This document shows, piece by piece, positions 9,041-17,150 of a stretch of 64,000 bases of DNA. Origin of the DNA: a bacterium BMS3Abin02 (GTDB lineage: Bacteria > Actinomycetota > Acidimicrobiia > Spongiisociales > UBA4744). Below the pieces are notes generated by a model that did not search any database, was not told the DNA's origin, and saw nothing but the letters and a program-made list of their open reading frames with translations. Location of the stretch: the NCBI GenBank assembly GCA_002897675.1, contig BDSU01000018.1, positions 1 to 64,000 on the forward strand, in the 5' to 3' direction. The first letter of the stretch is position 1; each line of letters opens with the position of its first letter. A program made the position numbers and the translations under genes.

Positions 9041-10414
9041 ATGGCCGTGAAAGCCGTGGTACTCGCCGCCGGAGCGGGCACGCGTATGAAATCAGACCTG
9101 CCCAAGGTCCTGAATACCGTGGCGGGGAGACCCATGATCGCCTGGGTACTCGACGCCATCAGGGCTATCGAACCCGAGCAGATCGTTGTTGTGGTCGGCC
9201 AAGGCGGCGACCTGGTCCGCTCCGTCATTGCAGACGATGTCGATGTCGTGGTCCAGAAGGAACAGCTCGGTACCGGACATGCGACCGGGGTCGCGTTGAG
9301 CGCCATCTCCGCGGGCGACGCCGATTCGGTACTCGTGGCCCCCGGGGACACCCCGCTGCTCGTTCCCGAGACGCTCGCCGAGCTGATCAGGGCGCACCGG
9401 CGCACCGGGTCTGCGGTTTCGGTCCTCACGGCGGATATCGACGTGCCTGCCGGCTACGGGCGGATCCTTCGGGACGGCTGGGACCGGGTCGTCGGCATCG
9501 TCGAACACGGAGATGCAAGCCCGTCGCAGCGACGGATCAACGAGATCAATGGTGGCGTGTATGTGTTCGACGGGTCGCTTCTGGCCGACGCTCTGCCCAG
9601 GGTGGAGCCGAACAACGTTCAGGGCGAGTATTACCTCACCGACGTCATCGAGATCCTTGCCGAAGAAGGTCATCCGTTGCATGCTCTCAAGACGAACCCT
9701 GTGGAGATCGCCGGGGTCAACAGCCACGTTCAGCTCGCGCAAGCCGCCGCGCTCATGCGCCGGCGCATCAACGAGCATTGGATGCGGCGAGGTGTCTGGA
9801 TGCAGGATCCGGACAGGGTCTATCTCGAGGCGAGCGTGCAACTCGAGCCGGGAGCCATTCTGCTGCCCGACACGCATCTGCGCGGGTCGACGAGCGTCGC
9901 CGGTGGAGCTCGCGTGGGGCCGAACGTCACTGCAGAGGATTCATCGATCGGACCAAACGCCCACGTCTGGTACTCGGTGCTGCGAGGAGCAGACGTCGGT
10001 GAAGACGTGGAAGTCGGACCCTACGCTTCGCTGCGACCCGGGACGGTCCTCCGCAAGGGCAGCAAGGTCGGGACTTTCGTGGAGACGAAGAAGACGACGG
10101 TCGGTGAAGGCTCCAAGGTGCCGCACCTCAGCTACATCGGAGACACCGAGATCGGCAAGGACGCCAACATCGGCGCAGGATCCATCACCTGCAACTACGA
10201 CGGGATTGCGAAGCATGCAACGGTGATCGGCGATCGTGCCTTCATCGGATCCGACACGATGCTCGTCGCTCCGCTGACGGTCGGTGAAGATGCAGTGACC
10301 GGGGCGGGGTCGACCATCACGGAGGATGTCGCTCCAGGGGCGCTCGCGGTCGAGCGTTCGGTGCAGAAGGAGATCCCCGGCTACGCTGCCCGTCGGAAGA
10401 AGAAGGGTTCCTGA
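9041..10414 (+). CDS. glmU: bifunctional UDP-GlcNAc pyrophosphorylase / GlcN-1-P acetyltransferase
   Basis: A 457-residue enzyme making UDP-N-acetylglucosamine for peptidoglycan. The N-terminal half is the uridylyltransferase (LAAGAGTRMKSDLPKVL, residues about 8-24; later GTGHATG and NGGVYVF), the C-terminal half is a left-handed beta-helix acetyltransferase with hexapeptide repeats and the conserved KKTTVGEGSKVPHLSYIGD region. The ATG is preceded by a strong GAAGGAGG site. The prs start codon follows its stop directly with no gap, giving the common glmU-prs pair. Confidence 0.96.
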   Translation: MAVKAVVLAAGAGTRMKSDLPKVLNTVAGRPMIAWVLDAIRAIEPEQIVVVVGQGGDLVRSVIADDVDVVVQKEQLGTGHATGVALSAISAGDADSVLVAPGDTPLLVPETLAELIRAHRRTGSAVSVLTADIDVPAGYGRILRDGWDRVVGIVEHGDASPSQRRINEINGGVYVFDGSLLADALPRVEPNNVQGEYYLTDVIEILAEEGHPLHALKTNPVEIAGVNSHVQLAQAAALMRRRINEHWMRRGVWMQDPDRVYLEASVQLEPGAILLPDTHLRGSTSVAGGARVGPNVTAEDSSIGPNAHVWYSVLRGADVGEDVEVGPYASLRPGTVLRKGSKVGTFVETKKTTVGEGSKVPHLSYIGDTEIGKDANIGAGSITCNYDGIAKHATVIGDRAFIGSDTMLVAPLTVGEDAVTGAGSTITEDVAPGALAVERSVQKEIPGYAARRKKKGS

Positions 10415-11386
10415 GTGGAGATCGTAGGTCGAAAACGACTCATGCTCTTTTCGGGGAGCGCCAATCCGGCGCTCGCCGACGAGATCGCCGACTTCATGAA
10501 CGTTGATCAAGGCGGGTTGGAGCGGTCGGTGTTCGCCAATGGCGAGATCTACGTGCGGCCGACGGAGAGCGTTCGCGGAGCCGATTGCTTCGTGCTCCAG
10601 AGCCACTCGCACCCGGTGAACTTCCATATCATGGAACAGTTGCTGATCATCGACGCGCTCCGACGCGCGTCGGCCAAACGCATCACCGCCGTGATGCCGT
10701 TCTTCGGGTACTCACGACAGGATAAAAAAGGCCTTCCGCGTGAGCCGATCTCTGCCCGGCTCATGGTCGACATGTACTTTGCGGCCGGAGCGGATCGCCT
10801 CGTGTCCATCGACCTGCACAGTGGACAGATTCAAGGGTTCACATCGAGACCGTTCGACCATCTCACGGCACTGCCGATCTTCATCGACTACCTCCAAGAC
10901 CGGCTTGAGGGCCCCACGACGGTCGTGTCGCCGGATGCCGGTGGCGTCAAGAGGGCCGAGCGCTACGCGCGGCATCTGAACGCGTACGTCGGCTTCGTGC
11001 ACAAACGTCGGGAGGCCACCGAGCGGAATGTCTCCGAGGCGCTCGCGATGATCGGAAAAGTGCGGGGCAGGCACACGATCATCGTCGACGACATGGTCGA
11101 TACGGCCGGCACGGTGACGAGCGCGGCCCGACTCCTCATGAAGAAGGGCGCTCTGTCGGTCCGGGTCGTCGCAACCCACGGTGTGTTGTCTCCGCCGGCC
11201 TTGGAGCGCATTGAAGAGTCATCGATCAAAGAGGTCCTCATCGCCAACACGCTTCCCGTGCCGGAGGAAGCCCTCGGGCTTTCGAAGCTGAAGGTCCTCT
11301 CGGTCGCTTCCCTCTTCGCCGAAGCACTCCAGGCGATCTTTGTCGATTCGAGCGTGTCGGAGATCTTCCTCGGAGAGAATCTCTAG
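10415..11386 (+). CDS. prs: ribose-phosphate pyrophosphokinase
   Basis: A 323-residue PRPP synthetase, converting ribose-5-phosphate and ATP to PRPP for nucleotide, histidine and tryptophan synthesis. MLFSGSANPALADEIA opens the fold; PFFGYSRQDKK is the ATP flexible loop, SIDLHSGQIQGF the metal-binding region and IIVDDMVDTAGT the PRPP-binding loop. It starts with GTG immediately after the glmU stop, so translation is coupled. Length and motifs are standard for class I enzymes. No ribosomal L25 gene follows, unlike in many bacteria. Confidence 0.96.
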   Translation: MEIVGRKRLMLFSGSANPALADEIADFMNVDQGGLERSVFANGEIYVRPTESVRGADCFVLQSHSHPVNFHIMEQLLIIDALRRASAKRITAVMPFFGYSRQDKKGLPREPISARLMVDMYFAAGADRLVSIDLHSGQIQGFTSRPFDHLTALPIFIDYLQDRLEGPTTVVSPDAGGVKRAERYARHLNAYVGFVHKRREATERNVSEALAMIGKVRGRHTIIVDDMVDTAGTVTSAARLLMKKGALSVRVVATHGVLSPPALERIEESSIKEVLIANTLPVPEEALGLSKLKVLSVASLFAEALQAIFVDSSVSEIFLGENL

Positions 11387-11448
11387 ACTCGTCCCGCCCG
11401 CGACACTTCGTGTTTTGTGGCGGCCGGCTCCCGGGATAGTGTTGGGAC

Positions 11449-11856
11449 ATGGACACGACGATCGTGCATGTCACCACGGGGAACCGAAGGGGGGTGTTCG
11501 ACATCACCTCCGAGGCGGCTGCGTTCGTCTCCGGGCGCGGCGACGGCCTGCTGTCCGTATTCGCAGAGCATGCGACGGCCGGCCTCGCGCTGATCGAGAC
11601 CGGCGCCGGAAGCGATGCCGATCTCATGGAGTCGATCGACACCCTCTTGCCGCGAGACGATGGCAGGTGGAGACACCGACACGGCAGCCCCGGCCATGGA
11701 GCCGACCATGTCCTTCCGGCATTCATCAGCCCGAGCCTCACCATTCCGGTCGTCGGAGGCAGGATGACGCTCGGAACGTGGCAGTCGCTCGTGGTCGTCG
11801 ACCCGAACGCCGACAATCCCGAACGGAGGATCCGGTTGTCCTGGATCGAAGGATGA
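11449..11856 (+). CDS. YjbQ/UPF0047 family protein (secondary thiamine-phosphate synthase)
   Basis: A 135-residue small enzyme of the YjbQ family. Conserved features are SVFAEHATAGLALIET near the middle, the HRHGSPGHGADHV histidine-rich segment and the TLGTWQSLVVVD segment close to the C-terminus. Members have weak thiamine-phosphate synthase activity; the true cell role is unsettled. It follows prs by 62 bases and ends next to the stop of the LysM gene running the other way, so the 11856/11857 junction is a tail-to-tail gene boundary with no room for a separate terminator. Confidence 0.88.
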   Translation: MDTTIVHVTTGNRRGVFDITSEAAAFVSGRGDGLLSVFAEHATAGLALIETGAGSDADLMESIDTLLPRDDGRWRHRHGSPGHGADHVLPAFISPSLTIPVVGGRMTLGTWQSLVVVDPNADNPERRIRLSWIEG

Positions 11857-12543
11857 TCAGATCGGAGGGAGCAGCACCGTCTCGCCCGGGTAGATGAGGT
11901 CGGGATTCCCTGAGCGAAGGACGCTCCGGTTCACATCGACCACTTTCGCCCAGTAGGTGGCGAGCCGCCGGTTGGCGGGATCCTCGCCGAACGACTGAAG
12001 ATGTCGCCGCGCGATCTTCCACAAGTTGTCACCCACCTGGACGGTGACCGATGTTGTCGCCGTTGACAGCGAAGTTGCAGGTGCGGTTGGGGCCGGTGTC
12101 ATCGTGCCCGATACGTCAGGAACCATGATCGGAGACCGCCCGAGGCCCGCTGATCCGGCGCTCACCCCCGGAGGCAGCACCATGCCGGAGGGATCGACCG
12201 TGACGATGACCGCCGGAGCTGTCGCGAGGGCCGGCTGGGCGACCGCACCGAAGACGATCGCGACGGCGATCGCCCGGTCGACGACTCTTCGGACGAAGGG
12301 AATCGTGAACCAGCGGGGGAGTCGGGCCCTCCGGGCGCCGGCGGCGAGGTAGGCGACGGTCGATGCGGCGAGCCAGAGGACGGCTCCAAGAGCGACCACT
12401 CTGAGCAGTGCCATGAGCGAATCGATCGGGTCGGCGGCACGGAGATCGATCTTCATGAACGGTGCTCGTCCGATCGACACGAGAGCGATGATCGCCGTGG
12501 CTTCGGTCAGGACGAGGGCGACGAGTTGGACGATTCGCTTCAC
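11857..12543 (-). CDS. membrane protein with C-terminal LysM domain
   Basis: A 228-residue protein. Hydrophobic segments lie at about 5-25, 45-70 and 88-108; a Pro/Ala/Thr-rich linker follows, and residues about 170-228 form a LysM domain (TVQVGDNLWKIARRHL to YPGETVLLPPI), which binds peptidoglycan GlcNAc. The segment order fits a membrane-anchored wall-binding protein with the LysM outside. Actinobacterial proteins of this layout often accompany type VII-like loci. Here it is divergent from the WXG100 genes and shares a 98-base promoter region with them, which hints at a common role, though that is inference. Confidence 0.75.
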   Translation of the reverse strand: MKRIVQLVALVLTEATAIIALVSIGRAPFMKIDLRAADPIDSLMALLRVVALGAVLWLAASTVAYLAAGARRARLPRWFTIPFVRRVVDRAIAVAIVFGAVAQPALATAPAVIVTVDPSGMVLPPGVSAGSAGLGRSPIMVPDVSGTMTPAPTAPATSLSTATTSVTVQVGDNLWKIARRHLQSFGEDPANRRLATYWAKVVDVNRSVLRSGNPDLIYPGETVLLPPI

Positions 12544-12572
12544 AGGGCAACGTTACATCTTTGCAAGCCCGT

Positions 12573-12600
12573 TTGTCAATGCATAAACCCTCTAGACAAT
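12573..12600 (+). promoter_or_regulatory. putative promoter/operator of the WXG100 operon
   Basis: The 98-base divergent region is AT-richer than its surroundings. TTGTCA (12573) and GACAAT (12595) are spaced 16 bases apart and fit a sigma-70-like promoter reading to the right; the same bases form an inverted repeat TTGTC/GACAA, so a dimeric regulator could bind there. The spacing is one base short of ideal and no transcription start is known. Confidence 0.35.
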
Positions 12601-12641
12601 CGTTATCCAGCATCGTAGGTTTCCGGTAGGAAAGGGGCACC

Positions 12642-12905
12642 ATGGCTGTATACGGGGGCGATCTGGCCCAACTCGAAGACCTTGCCGGCAGGTTCCGACA
12701 AGAGGCCGCGGCGGTCGAAGCGCTCGAGGCTCGGATCACGGCTTCGCTCCAGTCGACTGCGTGGACGGGGCCCGCTGCAAACCGGTTCAGAGATCAGTGG
12801 TCAGGTGAGTTCGTCCCGGCGTTACACCGGCTTCGCGAGGCCATGGCCGAGAATGCCACCGCCGTCACGAGACGCCGTCAGGCCATCGAGTCCGCCACTT
12901 CATAG
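12642..12905 (+). CDS. WXG100-family protein (ESAT-6-like)
   Basis: An 87-residue helical hairpin protein. The turn motif WTG is at residues 41-43, flanked by two amphipathic helices, exactly as in EsxA/EsxB. Such proteins form dimers and are secreted through type VII systems after recognition by an FtsK/SpoIIIE ATPase. It has an AGGAAAGGGG ribosome site before its ATG. The second WXG100-like gene starts four bases after its stop codon, and the ATPase gene follows, giving a three-gene operon. No YxxxD/E tail motif is obvious at the C-terminus. Confidence 0.88.
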   Translation: MAVYGGDLAQLEDLAGRFRQEAAAVEALEARITASLQSTAWTGPAANRFRDQWSGEFVPALHRLREAMAENATAVTRRRQAIESATS

Positions 12906-12909
12906 TCCG

Positions 12910-13128
12910 ATGCTCGACCAAGCGCTGCTCAGCCGCCGGCTCACCGGTTTGGCGGTCCGTGTCGCCGCGCTCGAACGCGAGATCGCTGCGATGGGGCAGG
13001 CAGCAGGGGCCTGGTGGTCGGGTCCGGCGGCCGAGCGCTTCCAGGCAGAACTGCGCCATCGGCGCGCGGTACTGGCGGGCGTGCGCGGTGACCTTCACGC
13101 CGCCGCGGCACTCATCCTGACCCCGTGA
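12910..13128 (+). CDS. second WXG100-like small protein
   Basis: A 72-residue protein with the same hairpin design: helix, WSG turn at 36-38 (within AWWSGPAAERF), helix. It is shorter than usual (about 100), the second helix being cut to about 30 residues. It probably pairs with the preceding WXG100 protein as a heterodimer. The ATG comes four bases after the previous stop; its own stop overlaps the GTG of the ATPase gene (GTGA), so the three are translationally coupled. Confidence 0.8.
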   Translation: MLDQALLSRRLTGLAVRVAALEREIAAMGQAAGAWWSGPAAERFQAELRHRRAVLAGVRGDLHAAAALILTP

Positions 13129-16100
13129 ACATCTGCGTCACCTGGAAAGACACGGACCTCGTGCTCGACGCGGCTCCGGATGCAACCGTCGCGGATCTGC
13201 GATGCGTTCTTCCCGACACTCCAGACCGGCTGTGGATCGACGGCCGGCAGGCGCCAGACGAGCTTTCCGTCTCCGAGATCCCCAACGGAGCCGTACTCGG
13301 CGCAACCGGCGGCTCCGAGGTGGAGCGTCCGAACTGCGGTGTCCGGTCGGGAACGACCCCTTTCAACCGCCCTCCGAGGGTGGGCCTGCCCCAAGCTCCG
13401 GAGCCTCCCCGACCCCCCGAACAGGCGGCCATGCCGGATCGGCGGGTTCGGTTCGCATGGGCCACGGTGGTGGTCTCCACGCTGGCAGGGGTAGTGCTCG
13501 CCGCGGTATTCGGCCCTGCCCTCGCGTTGTTCTCGCTCCTTGGGCCGGTCATGGTCATCGGTACCTGGATCGAAGGGCGGTTGGCGTTGCGTCGCGAGAG
13601 ACGTGAGGCGAGGCTGCGCCACGCGAGAGAGATGGGTCGCTACAGGGCGGATCTCCTCCGGTGGGAGCGAAGCCGGCTGACTCACCGCCGCCTCCAGATG
13701 CCGGGTCCTGACGAGGTCGCCGCGCGCGCCGTGCACATGGCGTCCCCGCTGTGGGAGCGGAGGCCCGACCACGCCGACTTCGGCCTCGTGTCGATTGGCC
13801 TGGCGCCCGGCGGAACTCCGGTAGGAGTCGTGCTTGCGCCCGGCATGACGGTGGGTGTGGCCGGTGACCGGGAATCGGCGATGGGCATCGTGCGATGGGT
13901 TCTCGTGCAGGCGGCCGTGCACCACGGGCCGGCGGACCTGTCGTTGCAGGGACCGGGCGATCCACCGTGGGATTGGCTGAAATGGTTCCCGCATACCGGA
14001 CGCACCGGGGGCCTCGAGATCCACGTCACGGAGAATGGAGACAGGCCGGTTCCGGACGCGGTGAACATCGTGATCGCGAAGACGGTGCTCGAACTCCCGG
14101 GTGGCTGCGATTTCGTGATCGACGTGCAGGCGGACGGCGAAGGCACGCTCCTGCGAGTCGGGGATGGTGCGCTGTGGCAGGTTGGTGCCACGTTGCAGTC
14201 CGAAGCCGACGCCCTCGTCGCGGCCAGGGCGCTGGCGCGGGTGCGAGACCCTGAAGATTCCGGTGGCGGGTTGGGTGTTCGGCCTGTGAGACTCCGGGAG
14301 CTGCTCGAGTCCCCGACCTCGAAGTCCATCGTTCGGCGATGGCGCGAGGACAGAGGGCTGCGTGCACCGATCGGGTTGGGTCCCGAAGGGCTCCTCGAAA
14401 TCGATCTCGTCGCCGACGGACCCCATGGGCTGCTCGCGGGAACCACCGGCTCGGGAAAGAGCGAGCTGCTGCGCACGCTCGTGCTGTCCTTCGCCGCGAC
14501 GTTTCCTCCCAGCCAGATCGTCTTCGTACTCATCGACTACAAGGGAGGCTCCACATTCGACAGGTGCACGGCTCTGCCTCATGTCGTCGGTTCACTCACC
14601 GACCTGGACGAGACGAGCGCCCATCGTGCGTTGGAGGCCCTCGAAGCCGAACTGCGAGACCGCGAGGAGAGACTTCGAGCGTACGGAGCCGAAGATCTCG
14701 GCACCTACCGGGGCAGTCCTCCGATCCCTCACCTGCTCGTGATCATCGACGAGTTCGCCGCACTCGCGGAGCAGGCGCCGGAGGCTCTCGACGGACTGAT
14801 CGACATCGCCCGACGTGGGCGCAGCCTCGGGATGCACCTCCTGCTCGCCACCCAGCGGCCCTCCGGGGTCATCAGCAGCCGGATCCGTGCCAACACCGCT
14901 CTGCGCATCGCCCTGCGCGTGCACGATCCTGCCGATTCGGAGGACGTCGTCGGCGCACCCGACGCGGCCCGGATCGGTCGGCACACTCCAGGACGGGGAT
15001 TGCTCAGGCTGGGGCCGGGAGAGCTCGTCCAGTTCCAGTCTGCGCTCGCCACGACGTCCGCCGGTGACGCAAAGGTGCGCACGGCGCCGTTTCGGATGGG
15101 AGAGCCGACACGGTGGCAATGTGTGACCGGGGAGGCGAGCGATCTGATGAAGCTCGTCGACGCGATCGGGGCGGCTGCGATCGAGGCGGGAGAGCCCACG
15201 CCTCCGGCCGTGTGGTCTCCCGAGCTCCCCGAGAGGGTTTCCGTGCACGAGCTGGGGGAGACGCCGAGGCCGGACACTCCCTGGGCGGCACCATTCGGAC
15301 TCATCGACGACGTCCGCTCTCGGCGAGTCCTGTGGTGGGAGGCGACCAACGTGCTCTTCGTCGGACCGCCCGGCAGCGGGTCTACGAAGGCGCTCGCAAC
15401 ACTCGCCACCGCCGTGTGCCTGCGCTATCCGGAGACACATGTTCACGCCGTGGGCGTCGACGACGGCCGGCTGCGACGACTCGAGCGGATGCCGCAGGTG
15501 GGCAACATCGTCTCGTCCGGCGAGAGCGAGAGGACCGATCGTCTGCTTCGCCACCTGACCGGGGAGGTCGAACATCGTCGCAGGAGCCGACTGACGGGAC
15601 CGCCGATCCTGCTGCTTGCCGAAGGGGCGCCGTCCGGGGATGCGTTTGCCCGCATCGTCGGCGAGGGGCCGGCCGTCGGGGTCTTTGCGGGAGTCTCGGT
15701 CCGGCACGCCGGAGCGATCTCAGGGAGGCTGCTGGCAGCGTTTCCCGAGCGCTTCGCGTTCAGACTCGTGGACCCGTACGAGTACGCGGCGCTTGGGCTC
15801 GAGCGAGTCACCCCACCGGCGGCGGGTGCAGCGGTCCGGGTCGCTTCAGGCAGGCTCGTTCGCATCGCGGAGCCTGCCTCCTCGACCGGTGTCGTTCCCG
15901 TCGATCGACCGGTGACGATCGACGCGCTTGCCGACAGCATCTCCCTCTCCGAGTTCGAGAGTGCCGCGCGCGTCGAGAGCGGCGTTTGGTTCATCCCCAT
16001 CGGAAAAGGAGGGAAAGCGCTGATTCACCCTGTCGGCTTTCGGCTGGAACGGGGTCGTCATGTCGTCGTCACCGGCGGAAGGGGTGCCGGGAAGACGACG

Positions 16101-16571
16101 GCCCTGAAAGCGGTCGCCACATCGGCACGAGGGAGGCTCCCGGTGACGATCGTGGGCGACCTCGACGGAGTCGGGGGTGAGCGAACGGACGACCTTCTCG
16201 CCTTTCTCTCCGATCCCGGTTCCGTCCCGAGGGTCTGCCTCATCGATGATGCGGACCGAATCGAGCTGGATCCGCTTCAGGTGCCGGCGGGAGTTCACCT
16301 CGTCGTCGCGGCGAAAGCGGATCATCTGGAGTACGGGCACTGGCTGCGGCGCATGGTCGCCGACGCAGAAGGACTCGCCTTGCGGCCAGACCACCGGGAC
16401 GAGGATCTCTGGCGTGTCCGCCTGGCACCATCCAGGGTCCCGGGGAGAGGAATGCTGATCGCACGAGGAGAGCCGATCCCGATCCAGGTCGCTTCCGGTA
16501 CGATGGCCGCGCCGCTCAAGGAGGACACCGATCATGCGCGCTCGAATAGGAATCGCCGACACGCCACGTGA
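13125..16571 (+). CDS. EssC/EccC-like type VII secretion ATPase
   Basis: An 1148-residue FtsK/SpoIIIE-family motor. Residues 1-65 are a beta-rich domain resembling the ubiquitin-like/FHA start of EssC; two membrane helices follow at about 107-145. Three ATPase domains come next: D1 near 440 with Walker A GTTGSGKS, the DYKGGS motif and Walker B LLVIIDEF; D2 near 744 with GPPGSGST, where the Walker lysine is replaced by serine; D3 near 983 with an intact GGRGAGKT. The enzyme would drive export of the two WXG100 proteins encoded just upstream. No eccB, eccD, eccE or mycosin gene is nearby, so the layout is closer to the firmicute type VIIb motor. Confidence 0.88.
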   Translation: MNICVTWKDTDLVLDAAPDATVADLRCVLPDTPDRLWIDGRQAPDELSVSEIPNGAVLGATGGSEVERPNCGVRSGTTPFNRPPRVGLPQAPEPPRPPEQAAMPDRRVRFAWATVVVSTLAGVVLAAVFGPALALFSLLGPVMVIGTWIEGRLALRRERREARLRHAREMGRYRADLLRWERSRLTHRRLQMPGPDEVAARAVHMASPLWERRPDHADFGLVSIGLAPGGTPVGVVLAPGMTVGVAGDRESAMGIVRWVLVQAAVHHGPADLSLQGPGDPPWDWLKWFPHTGRTGGLEIHVTENGDRPVPDAVNIVIAKTVLELPGGCDFVIDVQADGEGTLLRVGDGALWQVGATLQSEADALVAARALARVRDPEDSGGGLGVRPVRLRELLESPTSKSIVRRWREDRGLRAPIGLGPEGLLEIDLVADGPHGLLAGTTGSGKSELLRTLVLSFAATFPPSQIVFVLIDYKGGSTFDRCTALPHVVGSLTDLDETSAHRALEALEAELRDREERLRAYGAEDLGTYRGSPPIPHLLVIIDEFAALAEQAPEALDGLIDIARRGRSLGMHLLLATQRPSGVISSRIRANTALRIALRVHDPADSEDVVGAPDAARIGRHTPGRGLLRLGPGELVQFQSALATTSAGDAKVRTAPFRMGEPTRWQCVTGEASDLMKLVDAIGAAAIEAGEPTPPAVWSPELPERVSVHELGETPRPDTPWAAPFGLIDDVRSRRVLWWEATNVLFVGPPGSGSTKALATLATAVCLRYPETHVHAVGVDDGRLRRLERMPQVGNIVSSGESERTDRLLRHLTGEVEHRRRSRLTGPPILLLAEGAPSGDAFARIVGEGPAVGVFAGVSVRHAGAISGRLLAAFPERFAFRLVDPYEYAALGLERVTPPAAGAAVRVASGRLVRIAEPASSTGVVPVDRPVTIDALADSISLSEFESAARVESGVWFIPIGKGGKALIHPVGFRLERGRHVVVTGGRGAGKTTALKAVATSARGRLPVTIVGDLDGVGGERTDDLLAFLSDPGSVPRVCLIDDADRIELDPLQVPAGVHLVVAAKADHLEYGHWLRRMVADAEGLALRPDHRDEDLWRVRLAPSRVPGRGMLIARGEPIPIQVASGTMAAPLKEDTDHARSNRNRRHAT

Positions 16572-16755
16572 AGTCGAGCTGGAAATCGATGACGCCGACG
16601 CGTTTGTCGCAATGTTGGAGGCCGCCCACTCCAGCAAGAACGCGTTCATCTGGGTCGACGCCGTCGATGGCAAACGGGTGGGAATACCGGTCGCGAGGCT
16701 CGGATTCATCGAGCTGGAACCCGAGCACAGGGTCAATGTCGGATTCGGGACATGA
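16534..16755 (+). CDS. DUF3107 family small protein
   Basis: A 73-residue acidic protein of the actinobacterial DUF3107 family (relatives of mycobacterial TB9.4), recognised by the N-terminal RIGIADTPREVELEID and the closing GIPVARLGFIELE pattern. Function is unknown. It overlaps the 3' end of the ATPase gene by 38 bases in another frame and has its own AAGGAGG site, so its start is well supported. It ends just before a hairpin that separates it from the convergent whiB gene. Confidence 0.72.
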   Translation: MRARIGIADTPREVELEIDDADAFVAMLEAAHSSKNAFIWVDAVDGKRVGIPVARLGFIELEPEHRVNVGFGT

Positions 16756-16759
16756 CAAA

Positions 16760-16779
16760 GGCCGGCGTCTCCGCCGGCC
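16760..16779. terminator. bidirectional hairpin between DUF3107 and whiB
   Basis: GGCCGGCG and CGCCGGCC form a perfect 8-bp stem with a four-base TCTC loop, starting five bases after the DUF3107 stop and 19 bases from the whiB stop on the other strand. There is no T-tract, so it is either a GC-rich terminator of the kind common in actinobacteria or a stabilising 3' hairpin. Confidence 0.7.
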
Positions 16780-16798
16780 CGTGTCGCGGATGATCGGG

Positions 16799-17068
16799 TC
16801 AGCCGGCCCGACGCCTGCGTTCTGCAAGCCAGCGCTTGCGGAGGCGGCGCCGTTCATCTTCGGCGTACCCGCCCCACACTCCGGATTCCTGATTGGATCG
16901 GAGCGCGTACTGCAAGCAGTCCTCCTTCACGGAGCACAGGGTGCAGATGGCTTTTGCCTCGACGATGGCGTTGATGGCCGTTCCGGTGGAACCGACGGGA
17001 AAAAACAGTGCCGGCTCAGAATCCCGGCAGGCGGCGAGCTGACGCCATTCGGTGGTTACGGTGAGCAA
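16799..17068 (-). CDS. WhiB-family iron-sulfur transcription regulator
   Basis: An 89-residue WhiB-like (Wbl) protein, a family confined to actinobacteria and their phages. Four cysteines (14, 42, 45, 51; C-Xn-CxxC-x5-C) bind a [4Fe-4S] cluster sensitive to O2 and NO; GVWGG (63-67) is the sigma-A contact turn and the RRRLRKRW tail the DNA-binding end. The TTG start is supported by CGAGGAG seven bases upstream. The short form and genomic partner DUF3107 suggest a WhiB1/WhiB2-like member. A perfect CRP-type palindrome lies about 30 bases upstream. Confidence 0.93.
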   Translation of the reverse strand: MLTVTTEWRQLAACRDSEPALFFPVGSTGTAINAIVEAKAICTLCSVKEDCLQYALRSNQESGVWGGYAEDERRRLRKRWLAERRRRAG

Positions 17069-17090
17069 AACGAAACTCCTCGAACAAGGA

Positions 17091-17108
17091 TTGTGATGTA
17101 ATTCACAA
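17091..17108. promoter_or_regulatory. CRP/FNR-type operator between whiB and GDPD gene
   Basis: TTGTGATGTAATTCACAA is a perfect 6+6 palindrome matching the CRP consensus TGTGA-N6-TCACA. It lies in the 82-base divergent region, centred about 31 bases before the whiB start and 51 before the GDPD start. In mycobacteria whiB1 is controlled by the cAMP receptor protein through sites of this type, so the same link is likely here; the regulator gene is not in the window. Confidence 0.7.
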
Positions 17109-17150
17109 GAACCCTAACTCTGGTCTCCGGGTTCGGCAAGGGATAATGGC

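Noticed and set aside
13095-14582. 495-codon minus-strand frame inside the T7SS motor gene
   Set aside because: Antisense shadow; the product is Arg/Gly/His-rich with no motif, while the + strand has ordered ATPase domains.
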